Positions 39,138 to 50,671 are shown, counted from the first letter of the stretch. The stretch is DNA of 64,000 bases from Bacteroidota bacterium (GCA_016866335.1 VGMT01000002.1:62001-126000); one strand, 5' to 3'. Notes: generated by a model from the letters alone, not told the origin. Translations and numbers: made by a program.

Positions 39138-40021
39138 TAATAAACGAGTTTAAGGTTGTCGATGTAGACCCGCTGATCGGCGATGGAGGTATCTTGTGGC
39201 ACGCGAATGAAAAGGTGAACGGCTTCGGAAACACCACTAAGTTGGTCAACCAGATTGGTAATGTTTACATACAATTTGTTGTATTCAGCGCGGGGGCGCA
39301 CTCCAATTAAGGAGGCTGCTTGGTTGGAGCCGGCGGCACGAAGCCCCAGCAGAAAATCGCAATTGTTGCGGTAGTCCATTTCAATGAAATAGCCAGCTTT
39401 GCCAGTGGGTACCGGCAAGCTGCTGGTCTCTAAAATCATATCTTGGTCGCCTTGGGGAAGGTAAAGTTGCAGGCAACCCTGGCCCTCGTAGGCTTCGCTG
39501 GCATTAAGTAAGATGGAATAAAAGCCGCCTCCTTGTACGATGGCCAGAGACATTCCGTTCAATTGCGATTGGTCAAAGGTTTGGTTAATAGGGGCGATAA
39601 AGCCTTTTGGGTAGCGCACCCGAGGAAAAACGAGGCTGGTGTCCATGGTGTTTAAATTCACCTTTGCCTGCCAGGGAGCATAAAAAGGGTATCGGCCTGC
39701 CTGGGTAGCTATGCCATTTTCTGAAATGCCGCCAAAAACGGTAATGTCAACATCTCCGGTATCCAAAACGGGTACAACGGTTGGCAACCAAAAAACACCT
39801 AAGAGGTTGTCGTTGGCATATACCCAAGCATAGCGGATGGCATGGGAAACGGAACCAGTAGAATCGAAGGAGGTGCTGTCAACGGCGATGGTATCTATAC
39901 GCAAAAAACTGGGAGCTGGTGCCGGTGCGGTGTCGCAACCGGTTGGCAGGCTGAGCAAAGCCAGCAGCGCAGCGATTGCGGACGCGTTCAGAATGCTTTT
40001 AACAAACAAAGGGGTTGGCAT
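39137..40021 (-). CDS. Hypothetical lipoprotein
   Basis: Lipobox-like LLSLPTGCD; overlaps neighbouring genes on the same strand. Confidence 0.7.
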   Translation of the reverse strand: MPTPLFVKSILNASAIAALLALLSLPTGCDTAPAPAPSFLRIDTIAVDSTSFDSTGSVSHAIRYAWVYANDNLLGVFWLPTVVPVLDTGDVDITVFGGISENGIATQAGRYPFYAPWQAKVNLNTMDTSLVFPRVRYPKGFIAPINQTFDQSQLNGMSLAIVQGGGFYSILLNASEAYEGQGCLQLYLPQGDQDMILETSSLPVPTGKAGYFIEMDYRNNCDFLLGLRAAGSNQAASLIGVRPRAEYNKLYVNITNLVDQLSGVSEAVHLFIRVPQDTSIADQRVYIDNLKLVY

Positions 40022-40916
40022 AGCTCATGGATTGAATAATTTTTTCGGCCAAATCTACGTTTTTAAGTCCTGCAAGGGCATCAACACGAGGGCTTTTCCC
40101 TGTTAAAATAGCTTGGCCCCAGTCTTCTAATTCATCTAGAATAGCGTTGTTGGGTTTAATTTCGGGATATAGAGTAGTTTGGTTTTGTTCTTTCCAAGGT
40201 TGTACAGCAAGGCTGTGGTTTAGCAGGTCTAGGTCAAGGGTTTGATGGTCTTCGTACACGGTGAGGCTTCGGTACCGGCGAACATGTGCGCGGCTAGCCA
40301 GCATAAGGGCCTGACTTCCATCTTCAAATTCCAAACTAACCTGAGCCGTATCGCAGGAATGGGTAAAGGAGCGGTGGCCTTTGGCTTGAATGGACGAAAT
40401 AGGGGACTGAATTAGGGCCAGAACCAGATCGATGTCGTGGATCATCATATCGAGCACCACTGAAACATCTAAGCCGCGGCTGCCTTGCGTTGCATAACGT
40501 ACAGTTTCGATGCGTCGTGGATTTACTATCAGGGGTAATGCTGCGGTAAATGCGGGGTTAAACCGTTCTACATGGCCAACGGCCACGACGGGTTTGCCGG
40601 GACCGCAGAAATTCAACAGCTGCTGGGCTTGGGCCGCAGTTTGGGTGATGGGTTTTTCAATAAAAACATGTTTGCCTTGGCGCAGAGCGGCTTCAGCTAG
40701 TTCTGCATGGGCCACAGTGCTGGAACAAATGCTAAGGCATTGGCTGGCATCAAGCAAAGATTGCAGGGAATCAAAATAGGCGGAGGGGGAGTCGCTTGTT
40801 GCAGCGGCCGAATCATAAAAGCCCTGAAAATCAAACATCGGAGAACCGTGCAGCAATTTTCCATGAATTTTACCCATGTGGCCCGCACCGACCACTCCCA
40901 CTTTCAAGACACCCAT
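39999..40916 (-). CDS. Gfo/Idh/MocA family oxidoreductase
   Basis: VGVVGAGHMGKIHGKLL; HVFIEKPITQTAAQAQQL. Confidence 0.9.
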   Translation of the reverse strand: MGVLKVGVVGAGHMGKIHGKLLHGSPMFDFQGFYDSAAATSDSPSAYFDSLQSLLDASQCLSICSSTVAHAELAEAALRQGKHVFIEKPITQTAAQAQQLLNFCGPGKPVVAVGHVERFNPAFTAALPLIVNPRRIETVRYATQGSRGLDVSVVLDMMIHDIDLVLALIQSPISSIQAKGHRSFTHSCDTAQVSLEFEDGSQALMLASRAHVRRYRSLTVYEDHQTLDLDLLNHSLAVQPWKEQNQTTLYPEIKPNNAILDELEDWGQAILTGKSPRVDALAGLKNVDLAEKIIQSMSYANPFVC

Positions 40917-40975
40917 TGTTAGTATGTTTTCACAAAATTACACAATTTAGCCCCCCGACCGATTAAATTTGCTTC

Positions 40976-41623
40976 ATGGATTCGTATCGGTACATGGGCC
41001 TTCGAAAGCAGTTGGCAGAGTTGTTGGCAACAAAGGGAATAAAAGATGCAGGTGTAATGGCTGCGATTCAAAAGGTACCTAGGCATGCCTTTATTGATAC
41101 CCAGTTTGACCAATATGCGTATCAGGATATGGCTTTTAAAATTGGGGCTGGACAAACCATAAGTCAACCTTTTACGGTTGCCTTTCAAACGGAATTGCTG
41201 CAAGCAACCAAGGGTATGAAAGTGTTGGAAATTGGAACTGGTTCAGGGTATCAAACTTCGGTTTTGATGGAATTGGGCTTAAAGGTGTTTTCGGTGGAGC
41301 GGCAGCGGATGTTGTACGACAGGGTAAAAGTGTTGCTGCCTAAGCTGGGTTATGCTCCCAAATTGTTTTTTGGGGACGGATTTGCGGGTAAGCCAGCTTT
41401 TGCCCCATTTGACCGTATTTTGGTAACCTGTGGAGCCCCTTTTGTGCCAGAGGCCTTGTTGGAGCAACTTCGTCCGGGTGGCATGTTGGTCATTCCCGTT
41501 GGGGAAGGCGATGTTCAGGAAATGCTTCGAATTACTCGACGAGAGGATGGCAGCACACAGACCGAGAGTTTTGGAGAGTTTCGTTTTGTGCCTATGCTGC
41601 CTGAGCGTTCCAACGATATATAA
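40976..41623 (+). CDS. pcm: Protein-L-isoaspartate O-methyltransferase
   Basis: VPRHAFID; IGAGQTISQPFTVAFQTELL; VLEIGTGSGYQTSVL. Confidence 0.94.
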   Translation: MDSYRYMGLRKQLAELLATKGIKDAGVMAAIQKVPRHAFIDTQFDQYAYQDMAFKIGAGQTISQPFTVAFQTELLQATKGMKVLEIGTGSGYQTSVLMELGLKVFSVERQRMLYDRVKVLLPKLGYAPKLFFGDGFAGKPAFAPFDRILVTCGAPFVPEALLEQLRPGGMLVIPVGEGDVQEMLRITRREDGSTQTESFGEFRFVPMLPERSNDI

Positions 41624-41689
41624 TTGGCTATTTTCTAAACCTTGGGCTGTTTGCCTTGTTTTTAGTTCAATCTGCTTTAGTTGGGTAAC

Positions 41690-41839
41690 ATGCATAAAAA
41701 ACAGCATCTTCCAGAAAAGACCTGTGTGGTTTGTCAGCGTCCCTTTTCTTGGCGAAAAAAATGGGAGAAAAATTGGGAAGAGGTTAAGTATTGCAGCCAG
41801 GCCTGCCGAGATGGTAAAATGAAAAAGGCCGGTAATTAG
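41690..41839 (+). CDS. DUF2256-like small Cys-rich protein (49 aa, not in supplied ORF track)
   Basis: Translated by hand: MHKKQHLPEKTCVVCQRPFSWRKKWEKNWEEVKYCSQACRDGKMKKAGN*; CxxC..CxxxC pattern. Confidence 0.8.
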   Translation: MHKKQHLPEKTCVVCQRPFSWRKKWEKNWEEVKYCSQACRDGKMKKAGN

Positions 41840-41850
41840 CCGGCCTTTTC
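41823..41850. terminator. Bidirectional terminator between DUF2256 gene and rplS
   Basis: AAAAGGCCGG-taattag-CCGGCCTTTT; loop contains the DUF2256 stop codon. Confidence 0.8.
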
Positions 41851-41867
41851 AGTAAATATTGAAAATG

Positions 41868-42224
41868 TTAAGCTGTAACAATACGCTCCTTAATACGGGC
41901 AGATTTTCCAGACAAACCGCGCAGGTAGAACAATCTGGCACGGCGAACTTTGCCTTTGCGAAGAACGGTTAGGGAATCAATGAAGGGCGTATTTTCAGGG
42001 AAAATCCGCTCAACGCCAACACCACCAGAAATCTTACGAACGGTAAAGGTGGAGGTTGAGCCGCTACCGCGACGTTGAATTACCACGCCTTGGAACTGCT
42101 GAATGCGCTCCTTATTGCCCTCACGAATTTTATAGGCCACGTTGACGGTGTCGCCGGCTTTAAACGTAGGCAGTTCATTCTTCTTGGTAAACTGCTCTTC
42201 TACAAACTGAATGAGTGATGACAT
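41868..42224 (-). CDS. rplS: 50S ribosomal protein L19
   Basis: [56 protein letters not shown]. Confidence 0.96.
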   Translation of the reverse strand: MSSLIQFVEEQFTKKNELPTFKAGDTVNVAYKIREGNKERIQQFQGVVIQRRGSGSTSTFTVRKISGGVGVERIFPENTPFIDSLTVLRKGKVRRARLFYLRGLSGKSARIKERIVTA

Positions 42225-42439
42225 AACGGTAATCTTTAAACAAGCATTCCCAAACGGGTTGGCAAAATTAACAGGAAAAATTTAAAATCCCAACCTTAAC
42301 AGCAAATATAGCGGCAAAGCAGTTTGAAACCGAGGTTGGGATAGGTCGAAAACCTATGTAAACCTATGAAAAGTAGTACCTTTAGGGCCAGTTAAAGGCG
42401 GCATGAACGGATTTGAATTCATATACAACAGAAAAGGCC

Positions 42440-43480
42440 ATGCAGATTAAACCAATGGATTTGGTAAAAGAAATCCGAACGGGTACAGCCGCTCCATTAA
42501 TGTTGGCGGGAGGAGCCGAAGGGTTTTTTTTAGATGAAATTGAGAATGCTCTTTTGGAGTCGGTATTGAGCGAAGAAGAAAAGGCGTTTAACCTTGACAT
42601 AGTGTATGGCTCAGAAGTCAATGCCGAGCAGTTGATATCCATTGCAAAAAGTTATCCAATGATGGCCGAGAAAAGGCTGTTATTGGTTCGCGAGGCTCAG
42701 AGTTTGCATGCAAGGGAATGGGAAAAATTAATGCCTTATTTAAAAGCGCCCTCCAGCAGCACAATTTTAGCCTTTATACACCGGAATAAGGATCCGGACA
42801 AACGGAAAACAGCAACCAAGGCCTTTATAGAATCAAAGCAGGCTCGGTTTTCGGAGGCAAAGCCAATGTCGGAAGAAGGTTTGGTTGACTTTATTGTAGC
42901 TAAAGCTGGGCAAAACCAACTTAAGTTTGATGCTAAGGCAGCTTTTGCCTTGAAGGAATTGCTTGGGTCTAATTTAGCTCGTATAGTTTCTGAAATTGAA
43001 AAGATTCGGCTTTCGGTACCTGCAGGGGCCGAGATTAAACTGGAAAAGGTAATTGACCAGGTTGGGCTAAGTAGGGAGTTTAATATGTTTGATGTGCCGG
43101 CCTACCTAGCCCAGAAAAATGAAGTACGGTTGCTGCGCACCACCATGTATATGGCGCGCAATACGAACAAGTACCCATTGCCCGTTTTGGTTGGAGTTTT
43201 GTACAATTTTTATTCCAAGCTGCTGGCCATTCAAAGCATCTACTTTGAGAATCAGCGGCTTCAGAAACAAGGTAAATCTGGCCGAGATCCTTTTAGAGTG
43301 ATTCGGGTGTACGATCCCGGTATTTACCAAGCGGCTTTAAAAACAATTCCAATGGATAAAACGGCGCGTTCACTTCAAATTCTAAGGGAATACGACCGCA
43401 AATCAAAGGGGATCGACCGTTCGGGGGCCTCTGAAGATGCTTTAATGAAAGAATTAATGCTAAAACTGCTTCATCCATGA
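42440..43480 (+). CDS. holA: DNA polymerase III subunit delta
   Basis: LMLAGGAEGFFLDEIENALLES; KRLLLVREAQSL; start refined from 42413. Confidence 0.88.
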   Translation: MQIKPMDLVKEIRTGTAAPLMLAGGAEGFFLDEIENALLESVLSEEEKAFNLDIVYGSEVNAEQLISIAKSYPMMAEKRLLLVREAQSLHAREWEKLMPYLKAPSSSTILAFIHRNKDPDKRKTATKAFIESKQARFSEAKPMSEEGLVDFIVAKAGQNQLKFDAKAAFALKELLGSNLARIVSEIEKIRLSVPAGAEIKLEKVIDQVGLSREFNMFDVPAYLAQKNEVRLLRTTMYMARNTNKYPLPVLVGVLYNFYSKLLAIQSIYFENQRLQKQGKSGRDPFRVIRVYDPGIYQAALKTIPMDKTARSLQILREYDRKSKGIDRSGASEDALMKELMLKLLHP

Positions 43481-43902
43481 ATGCACGGGTTTGGTTGATA
43501 AAGTCTGAGCCGGTTAAGTACCCTTGGTCTAAAATGCTTGAAGAGGGAAGGACCTTTTGGGACGGAGTGAGAAACCACCAGGCCAAGAACAATCTCCTGG
43601 CAATGAGAAGTGGCGATTTCGCTTTTTTCTATCACAGCAATGAGGGTATGGAAATCGTAGGGCTGGTTCAAGTGGTTCAAGAAGCCTATCCTGACCCTAC
43701 TGCCCAAGAAGGACCTTGGGTGGTGGTAGATGTGGTTCCTGTGGCAAGCCTACCCAAGCCTGTAGGTTTGGCTCAACTGAAATCCGATCCGATTTGCAGC
43801 CAAATGGCATTGGTTCGCCAAAGTCGATTGTCTGTATGCCCGGTTACTGAGGCCGAGTTCCAGCGGATATGTGAAATGGCCGATTGGAATCCGCCGGTTT
43901 AA
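43477..43902 (+). CDS. EVE domain-containing protein
   Basis: WLIKSEPVKYPW; FWDGVRNHQAKNNLLAMRSGDFAFFYHSNEGMEIVGLVQVV. Confidence 0.92.
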   Translation: MNARVWLIKSEPVKYPWSKMLEEGRTFWDGVRNHQAKNNLLAMRSGDFAFFYHSNEGMEIVGLVQVVQEAYPDPTAQEGPWVVVDVVPVASLPKPVGLAQLKSDPICSQMALVRQSRLSVCPVTEAEFQRICEMADWNPPV

Positions 43903-43995
43903 TAATGAGGTGCAGAATAGGATTTCTCAAAAATTCATCGCACCTTTGCCCCCTCATAATCTAAATTTTTACAGTAACACTTAATCTTAAGGACC

Positions 43996-44661
43996 ATGGC
44001 TGTACGCATTCGACTTAAAAGACAAGGCAGAAAACAACGCCCGTATTACCACATCGTTGTTGCCGACGCCCGCTCGCCCCGCGACGGTCGTTTTATTGAA
44101 CGTATTGGAAATTACGACCCCAACACCCAACCCGCTACCATTGAAATCAATGTGGATAAGGCGGTAAATTGGTTGCAAAATGGAGCTGAGGCCTCCGATA
44201 CTGTACGAGCTATTCTAAGCTACAAAGGGGTATTGTACAAAAACCACCTTCTAAATGGAGTTCGCAAAGGCGCTTTAACTGAAGAGCAGGCAAACGCTAA
44301 GTTCGAAGTTTGGATGAAGGAGAAAGAAGATAAAATTGCAGGCCACGCTAAATCCATCGGCGATTCTAAGGCCTCTGATAAAGCAGCGCGTTTGGCGGCT
44401 GAACGGAAAGTGAACGAGGCCCGCGAGGCTGCGTTGGCTGACGCAGAAGCTGCAGCTCAGGCAACCGAAGCTCTAGCCGAGGAAATGCCAGAAGATGCTC
44501 CCCAAGCTGAAATGGCCACCGAAGATGTTGCCAACACTGAGTCAGCAGTAGAAGAAGCTCCTGTCGCTGAAGTGGCAGCCGAAGAGGCTCCAGTCGCTGA
44601 AGTGGCAGCCGAAGAGGCTCCTGCTGCTGAAGCTCCAGCCGAAGAGGCTCCTGAAGCTTAA
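43996..44661 (+). CDS. rpsP: 30S ribosomal protein S16 with long Ala/Glu-rich C-terminal extension
   Basis: MAVRIRLKRQGRKQRPYYHIVVADARSPRDGRFIERIGNYDP; tail EEAPVAEVAAEEAPVAEVAAEEAPAAEAPAEEAPEA. Confidence 0.95.
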   Translation: MAVRIRLKRQGRKQRPYYHIVVADARSPRDGRFIERIGNYDPNTQPATIEINVDKAVNWLQNGAEASDTVRAILSYKGVLYKNHLLNGVRKGALTEEQANAKFEVWMKEKEDKIAGHAKSIGDSKASDKAARLAAERKVNEAREAALADAEAAAQATEALAEEMPEDAPQAEMATEDVANTESAVEEAPVAEVAAEEAPVAEVAAEEAPAAEAPAEEAPEA

Positions 44662-44672
44662 TTTTTACCGGT

Positions 44673-45215
44673 TTGGATAAATCGAACTGCTTTTTCTTGG
44701 GCAAGATTAAAAAGCCCAACGGTTTAGGTGGTGCTCTCGAGTTGTTTCTGGATGTAGATGATCCTAGTCCGTACCTGAATTTGGAATTTGTATTTGCAGA
44801 ACGGCATCATCAATTGGTGCCGTTGTTTTTTTCAAAGCCCATTCAGGTGGCAGGGCAGAAGTTTATTGCTCGTTTTAAAACCATTGAGCATATTGACCAA
44901 GCTTCTGAATGGGCGGGTTCTGATTTATATTTACCTATTGAACAGTTGCCGGTTTTAAGTTCAGACCAGCAGTATTATTACCATGAATTACCCGGGTTTT
45001 TGGCCTGCAGCCCAGAAGGCCGAGAATTGGGTTCGATTTTGGAGGTGATGGAGCATGGACCCATGCAATGGCTGGTGGTGCAACGCCATGGCCAAGAGGC
45101 CTTATTGCCTTTGAGTGATGAGGTTTTTGTGCGTGTAGATCGAGAAACAAAGAGATTTTACCTGCATTTGAAACCGGGTATGGATGAACTGTATCCTTTT
45201 TTGTTTGAAAAATGA
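44673..45215 (+). CDS. rimM: Ribosome maturation factor RimM (TTG start)
   Basis: FFLGKIKKPNGLGGALELFLD; downstream of rpsP. Confidence 0.88.
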   Translation: MDKSNCFFLGKIKKPNGLGGALELFLDVDDPSPYLNLEFVFAERHHQLVPLFFSKPIQVAGQKFIARFKTIEHIDQASEWAGSDLYLPIEQLPVLSSDQQYYYHELPGFLACSPEGRELGSILEVMEHGPMQWLVVQRHGQEALLPLSDEVFVRVDRETKRFYLHLKPGMDELYPFLFEK

Positions 45216-46807
45216 AATTTTCTAGGATCAGGCTCTGGACTTTTCGGATTAGCCTAGGTCTTTTGGCTGCTTGTTCCTTACCAAGTTCAACAAAACAAGC
45301 GGTTCTTCTGTACAACGAGCATTCTGGCATCACCTCATTGGACCCCTTGTATGCAAGAAATTTGGCGAATATTTGGGCGGTTCAGTGGACGTATGAAGGG
45401 CTAACCAAACTAAATTCAGACAACAAAATTGTGCCTTGCCTTGCCGATGCCTGGGTTTGCGACTCAACAGGTAAAGTGTGGACCATTTCTCTTCGAAAAG
45501 GGGTGTTTTTTCATCCAAATCCCGATTTAATTGTGGGCTATCAACTCAACAGCCGCGATGTGGTTTTAAGTTTAGATAGGGCTCAGAATCATCCTTTTAG
45601 TGCCTGGATTTTAGAAGGTCTTGATACACTGATTTCAAACGGGGATTTTGAAATTGAACTGCATTTTTCTAGGTCTGTCCCAGACCTTCCTGCCTTATTG
45701 TCCATTCCTGCTCTAAGCATACTCCCTGCCCCTTTGCTTGAATCAAAGCCGGTTGAATATTGGCGTACCATAGCTTGTGGAACTGGGATGTTTAGGTTGC
45801 AAACCTGGGTTGAAGGAGAAAAAATGATTTTGCCTAGATTTGAATCTTACTGGAATAATACAGGTATAACTTCGAAGGGAATCCCTATTCAGGGTATTGC
45901 AATTCAATTTGTAAAGGAGATTCAAAGTGCAAAGCTTGATTTTTTAAGGGGCAGTTTGGCTTTTTTGCAAGGTGCTGATCCTCAAGTAAACGATGAGTTG
46001 CGTATGCTTGCACAACAACCTTCCGCCTCTTTTCGGGTGGTTCAGGGTGATTTTTTAAATACAGAATACCTGGGATTTAATCTTCAGGGTAAACATCCTG
46101 CTTGTGGTTCGGCCGCTTTAAGAAAATCGTTGGCTGCCTTTTTAGATGTTTCCAAAATATTGAAAGAGGTTAGAAGCGGAATGGGACAAGATGCAGAAGG
46201 GCGGTTTTGTCCGCTTTCTTTGGTGGAAGTAGGGGCTAAACCCAACGAACTTCAGGGCCAAGATCAGAGGGCCACTGCCTTGGCTTGGTTAAAGAGAGCG
46301 GGGTACAATCATCCAAGGGAGGTGCCGCCCTTGGTCTTGCATACCGATCCAGCCTACGCTTATTTTTGTTCCGCCCTCATTTATCCTTGGGCTTCAGAGG
46401 GGTTTAGGGTAAGGTTAGAAGTTCTAGAACGTTCCACCTTAAAATCTATGGTAGCCAAAGGTCAGCTTGATTTTTTTAGGGCCTCTTGGATTGCCGATTA
46501 TCCCTCGGCCAGCAATGTTTTGGGTATTTTCCATTCGAATCGTATTCCTCCCAATGGACCTAATTACAGTTTTTTCAAGAACGATACCTTAGACCAAGCC
46601 TGTGAGGTGCTGTCAAAAAGTACCGAAACAGAGAAACAAAGAGAAGCGATTGAGCAAATTGAATCTTTGTTAAGCCATCATGCCCCCGTGATTCCACTGT
46701 ATTTTGACGCATACCTACGGTTCGAACGAAAGGAATTTCAGGGTTTAACATCCAATGTGCTGAATCAACTGGATGCGCGAAATGCCGTGGTTGTGCAGGG
46801 TGAATAA
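45212..46807 (+). CDS. ABC transporter substrate-binding protein (family 5, peptide type)
   Basis: Lipobox-like LLAACS; GITSLDPLYARNLANIWAVQWTYEGLTKL. Confidence 0.88.
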   Translation: MKFSRIRLWTFRISLGLLAACSLPSSTKQAVLLYNEHSGITSLDPLYARNLANIWAVQWTYEGLTKLNSDNKIVPCLADAWVCDSTGKVWTISLRKGVFFHPNPDLIVGYQLNSRDVVLSLDRAQNHPFSAWILEGLDTLISNGDFEIELHFSRSVPDLPALLSIPALSILPAPLLESKPVEYWRTIACGTGMFRLQTWVEGEKMILPRFESYWNNTGITSKGIPIQGIAIQFVKEIQSAKLDFLRGSLAFLQGADPQVNDELRMLAQQPSASFRVVQGDFLNTEYLGFNLQGKHPACGSAALRKSLAAFLDVSKILKEVRSGMGQDAEGRFCPLSLVEVGAKPNELQGQDQRATALAWLKRAGYNHPREVPPLVLHTDPAYAYFCSALIYPWASEGFRVRLEVLERSTLKSMVAKGQLDFFRASWIADYPSASNVLGIFHSNRIPPNGPNYSFFKNDTLDQACEVLSKSTETEKQREAIEQIESLLSHHAPVIPLYFDAYLRFERKEFQGLTSNVLNQLDARNAVVVQGE

Positions 46808-47006
46808 TGGGGCCCGAATTCAAAGGGAAACCCAATAGAATTGGTGTATCGGCCAAGAATGCCAGTCCGGCAACTATTTTAGTTTTTATCTTTTAAATCG
46901 GATAAACATGTCCAATTGTAAATCAAAACAATCCATTCGTAAACTTTTGTAGGTTTGCAGCGCGCCCCTTACTTTAAATAGGAAGGTGGTACTTTATATT
47001 TGATTC

Positions 47007-48032
47007 GTGAATGGGAAAAAGCAGATTTTTTGGTTGTTTCTTACGGTTGTATTTTGCGGCCCTTGGCTATTGAGTGCTTCGAATTTGCCATCCTATCAGG
47101 AGGCACTCATCAAGTTAAATCGCCTTGATTCGCTCTGCAAAATTCATTTAAAAGATAGGAAGTTGGACTCTTTGTGGTTTTAGTGCTTGTAATTTAAAGG
47201 ATTTGGCTTCAGGCTGGAATGCAATTCATCCGGATGACCGGCAAGTAACATTTACCTAATGGCAGGGTACTTGCATCAAAGCAATGTGTTTAACATACTT
47301 GGGGTTTTATTGGCCTTGGCGGTAACCGTCATTTCTGCTCTGTTAATTTACATCCGGAAAAGAGAACAAGAGGGAATTCGTATCAAACTAGAATCAGATT
47401 TGGTTGGTTTGAAAGGTATGCTCAATCAGCATTTTATGGCCAATACCATGAATGCAATTAAGGCTTTAATAAATCAAGGCAAAACCGATTCGGCCGATGT
47501 GTATATTAATAAATTTTCTGCCTTGCTAATGGGAGCCTTAAGCCAGACAAAAAACACAATGATACCCCTTGAGGAGGAATTGCGTTTTATTCGATTGTAC
47601 ATTGAATTGGAGCAACTTCGTTTTCCAGGGCAAATTCAATTTGAACTTGCGGTTGACCCACAATTAGAAACAAATTTTATTTTGGTTCCGGCTATGTTAT
47701 TGCAGCCAATTTTAGAAAATTCAGTGCAGCATGGGCGCCGGCGGCCAGATTGTCCCTTGAATATTTCGTTAACCCTATTTCCACAGGCTGAACGCTTGGT
47801 TATTTTACTTCAAGATGACGGAATTGGAATAATGGTTGGGAAAAAAAACAAGCAAACGAACCGTCAAGACTCTTTTGGAATTGACCTAACCGAGCAACGC
47901 ATAAAATTACTGGGAAACCAGTACAAGGTAAAAGTTGATTTTAACGTTGATGAAGTTATAGATTCTAAGGGTATGGTATCGGGTACCCGTGTAATAATAG
48001 AAGTTCCACTCACCACTGCCTCTTATTCATGA
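47007..48032 (+). pseudogene. LytS-like sensor histidine kinase, internally truncated/decayed
   Basis: Signal-peptide-like VNGKKQIFWLFLTVVFCGPWLLSA at 47007 runs to a stop (~47183); kinase part resumes as ORF 47259-48032 with LNQHFMANTMNAIKALI, LQPILENSVQHG, DDGIGI. Confidence 0.6.
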
Positions 48033-48753
48033 AAGCAATTATTATAGAAGACGAACAGCATTCTATCGATTTGTTGGTTCAATACCTAAGTCAAGATTTT
48101 CCTGAACTCGACGTTGTAGGTGCAGCGTCCTCTGTAATTAACGGGAAGGCTTTGATTGAAAAAACAAATCCAGACCTTGTTTTTTGGCTGTGCAGTTGGG
48201 CAGGGAAATAGGGTTTGAGCTGCTTGAGGGAATGGGAAATAGCCAATTCCAGGTTGTTTTTGTAACTGCCTTCAGCGAATATGCCGTGCGCGCATTTCGG
48301 TTTAGGGTTGCCGATTACTTGCTAAAGCCAATTGACCGAAACGAATTGAAGGAGGCCATTCACAGGGTTAGGGCGGCGGCGGTTCAACCCCATCTTGAGG
48401 GTATTCGTACCTTTCGGATTCCCAGCAGCCGGGGAGCTGTATTTGTTCCAACCCGCGAAGTGGTTCGATTGGCTGCAAAGGGTTCATATTCAGAAATTAC
48501 CCTGACGAAGGGTAGAACTCATTTGTGCTCAGGCAACCTGAGTTATTTTGAGGAACATTTAAGTGAGCTCTTTTTTTTGCGTGTGGGTCGTTCTCACATT
48601 ATCAACCTTATGTATCTCTCAAAAATGGAGGCACAATTACGGGCCGTCATTTTAATGGAAGATGGATTCAGTATATCAATTCCAAGGCGGCAAAAGCGGC
48701 AGATAGTTGAGCGTCTAAATCGATTGTCTAAAGACCCCTTACACGGAGTTTAA
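48029..48753 (+). pseudogene. LytTR-family response regulator, frameshifted
   Basis: REC N-half (IIIEDEQHSIDLLVQYL, 48029-48211) and REC C-half + LytTR (48184-48753) in different frames; one missing T in the run at 48180-48185 would restore LVFLAVQLGREIGFELL. Confidence 0.75.
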
Positions 48754-49169
48754 TCTCCAAAGTATTCCACAGAATTGCGTTCTGTTTCAGCAATTCGAAT
48801 GCTATGCAAGGTGCAGCCCAACTCAGAAATGGGCATTTGCAATTGCTGCCAAACTTGAATGGCTAGGTTTTCGGTTGATGAGAATATTCCCTCCATAAAA
48901 GGCACATCCATATTCAGGTTTTTATGGTCTAATTTGTCGATTACTGTGCTGCGAATTAGAGTGGAAAGTTGTTTTAAATCAACCACAAAGCCAGTATCCG
49001 GATTCGGGTGGCCTTTAACGGTTACCCAAAGACCGTAGTTGTGTCCATGCCAATTTTTATTGGCGCAAGGACCAAAAACCCGCTCATTTTCTTGGTCGCT
49101 CCAATTTGGATTGACTAATTTATGGGCGGCGTTAAATTGTTCTTTTCGGGTTAGATAAACCAGGGGCAT
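48750..49169 (-). CDS. queD: 6-carboxytetrahydropterin synthase / PTPS family (QueD-like)
   Basis: FNAAHKL; CANKNWHGHNYGLWVTVKG; MDVPFMEGIFSSTENLA; start refined from 49256. Confidence 0.88.
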   Translation of the reverse strand: MPLVYLTRKEQFNAAHKLVNPNWSDQENERVFGPCANKNWHGHNYGLWVTVKGHPNPDTGFVVDLKQLSTLIRSTVIDKLDHKNLNMDVPFMEGIFSSTENLAIQVWQQLQMPISELGCTLHSIRIAETERNSVEYFGD

Positions 49170-49341
49170 CTTTTTTTGTGCAAAGGTAAATATCCATGGT
49201 AATTGTGCATGTTGCTTTACTGCCGTTTTTTTAAAAAATGGGACAATGGCCACCAAATTGGGGTATTAATTCCCAGGGATCTTACAAGGCCATTGGTTGG
49301 CTTTTCTTTTTAGGTCCGCTTTTCTTTCCTCTCTTTGTTAG

Positions 49342-50664
<1,323 letters not shown>

Positions 50665-50671
50665 ATTGGTT

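Noticed and set aside
39137-40021. Overlap of the lipoprotein ORF with the Gfo/Idh/MocA gene as a frameshift artefact
   Set aside because: Both products are complete (lipobox start; intact oxidoreductase); the 23-bp overlap fits ordinary operon packing.
41868-45215. Broken rpsP-rimM-trmD-rplS operon as a special finding
   Set aside because: rplS is separate and convergent and trmD is not in the window, but splitting of this operon is not unusual enough without comparative data.
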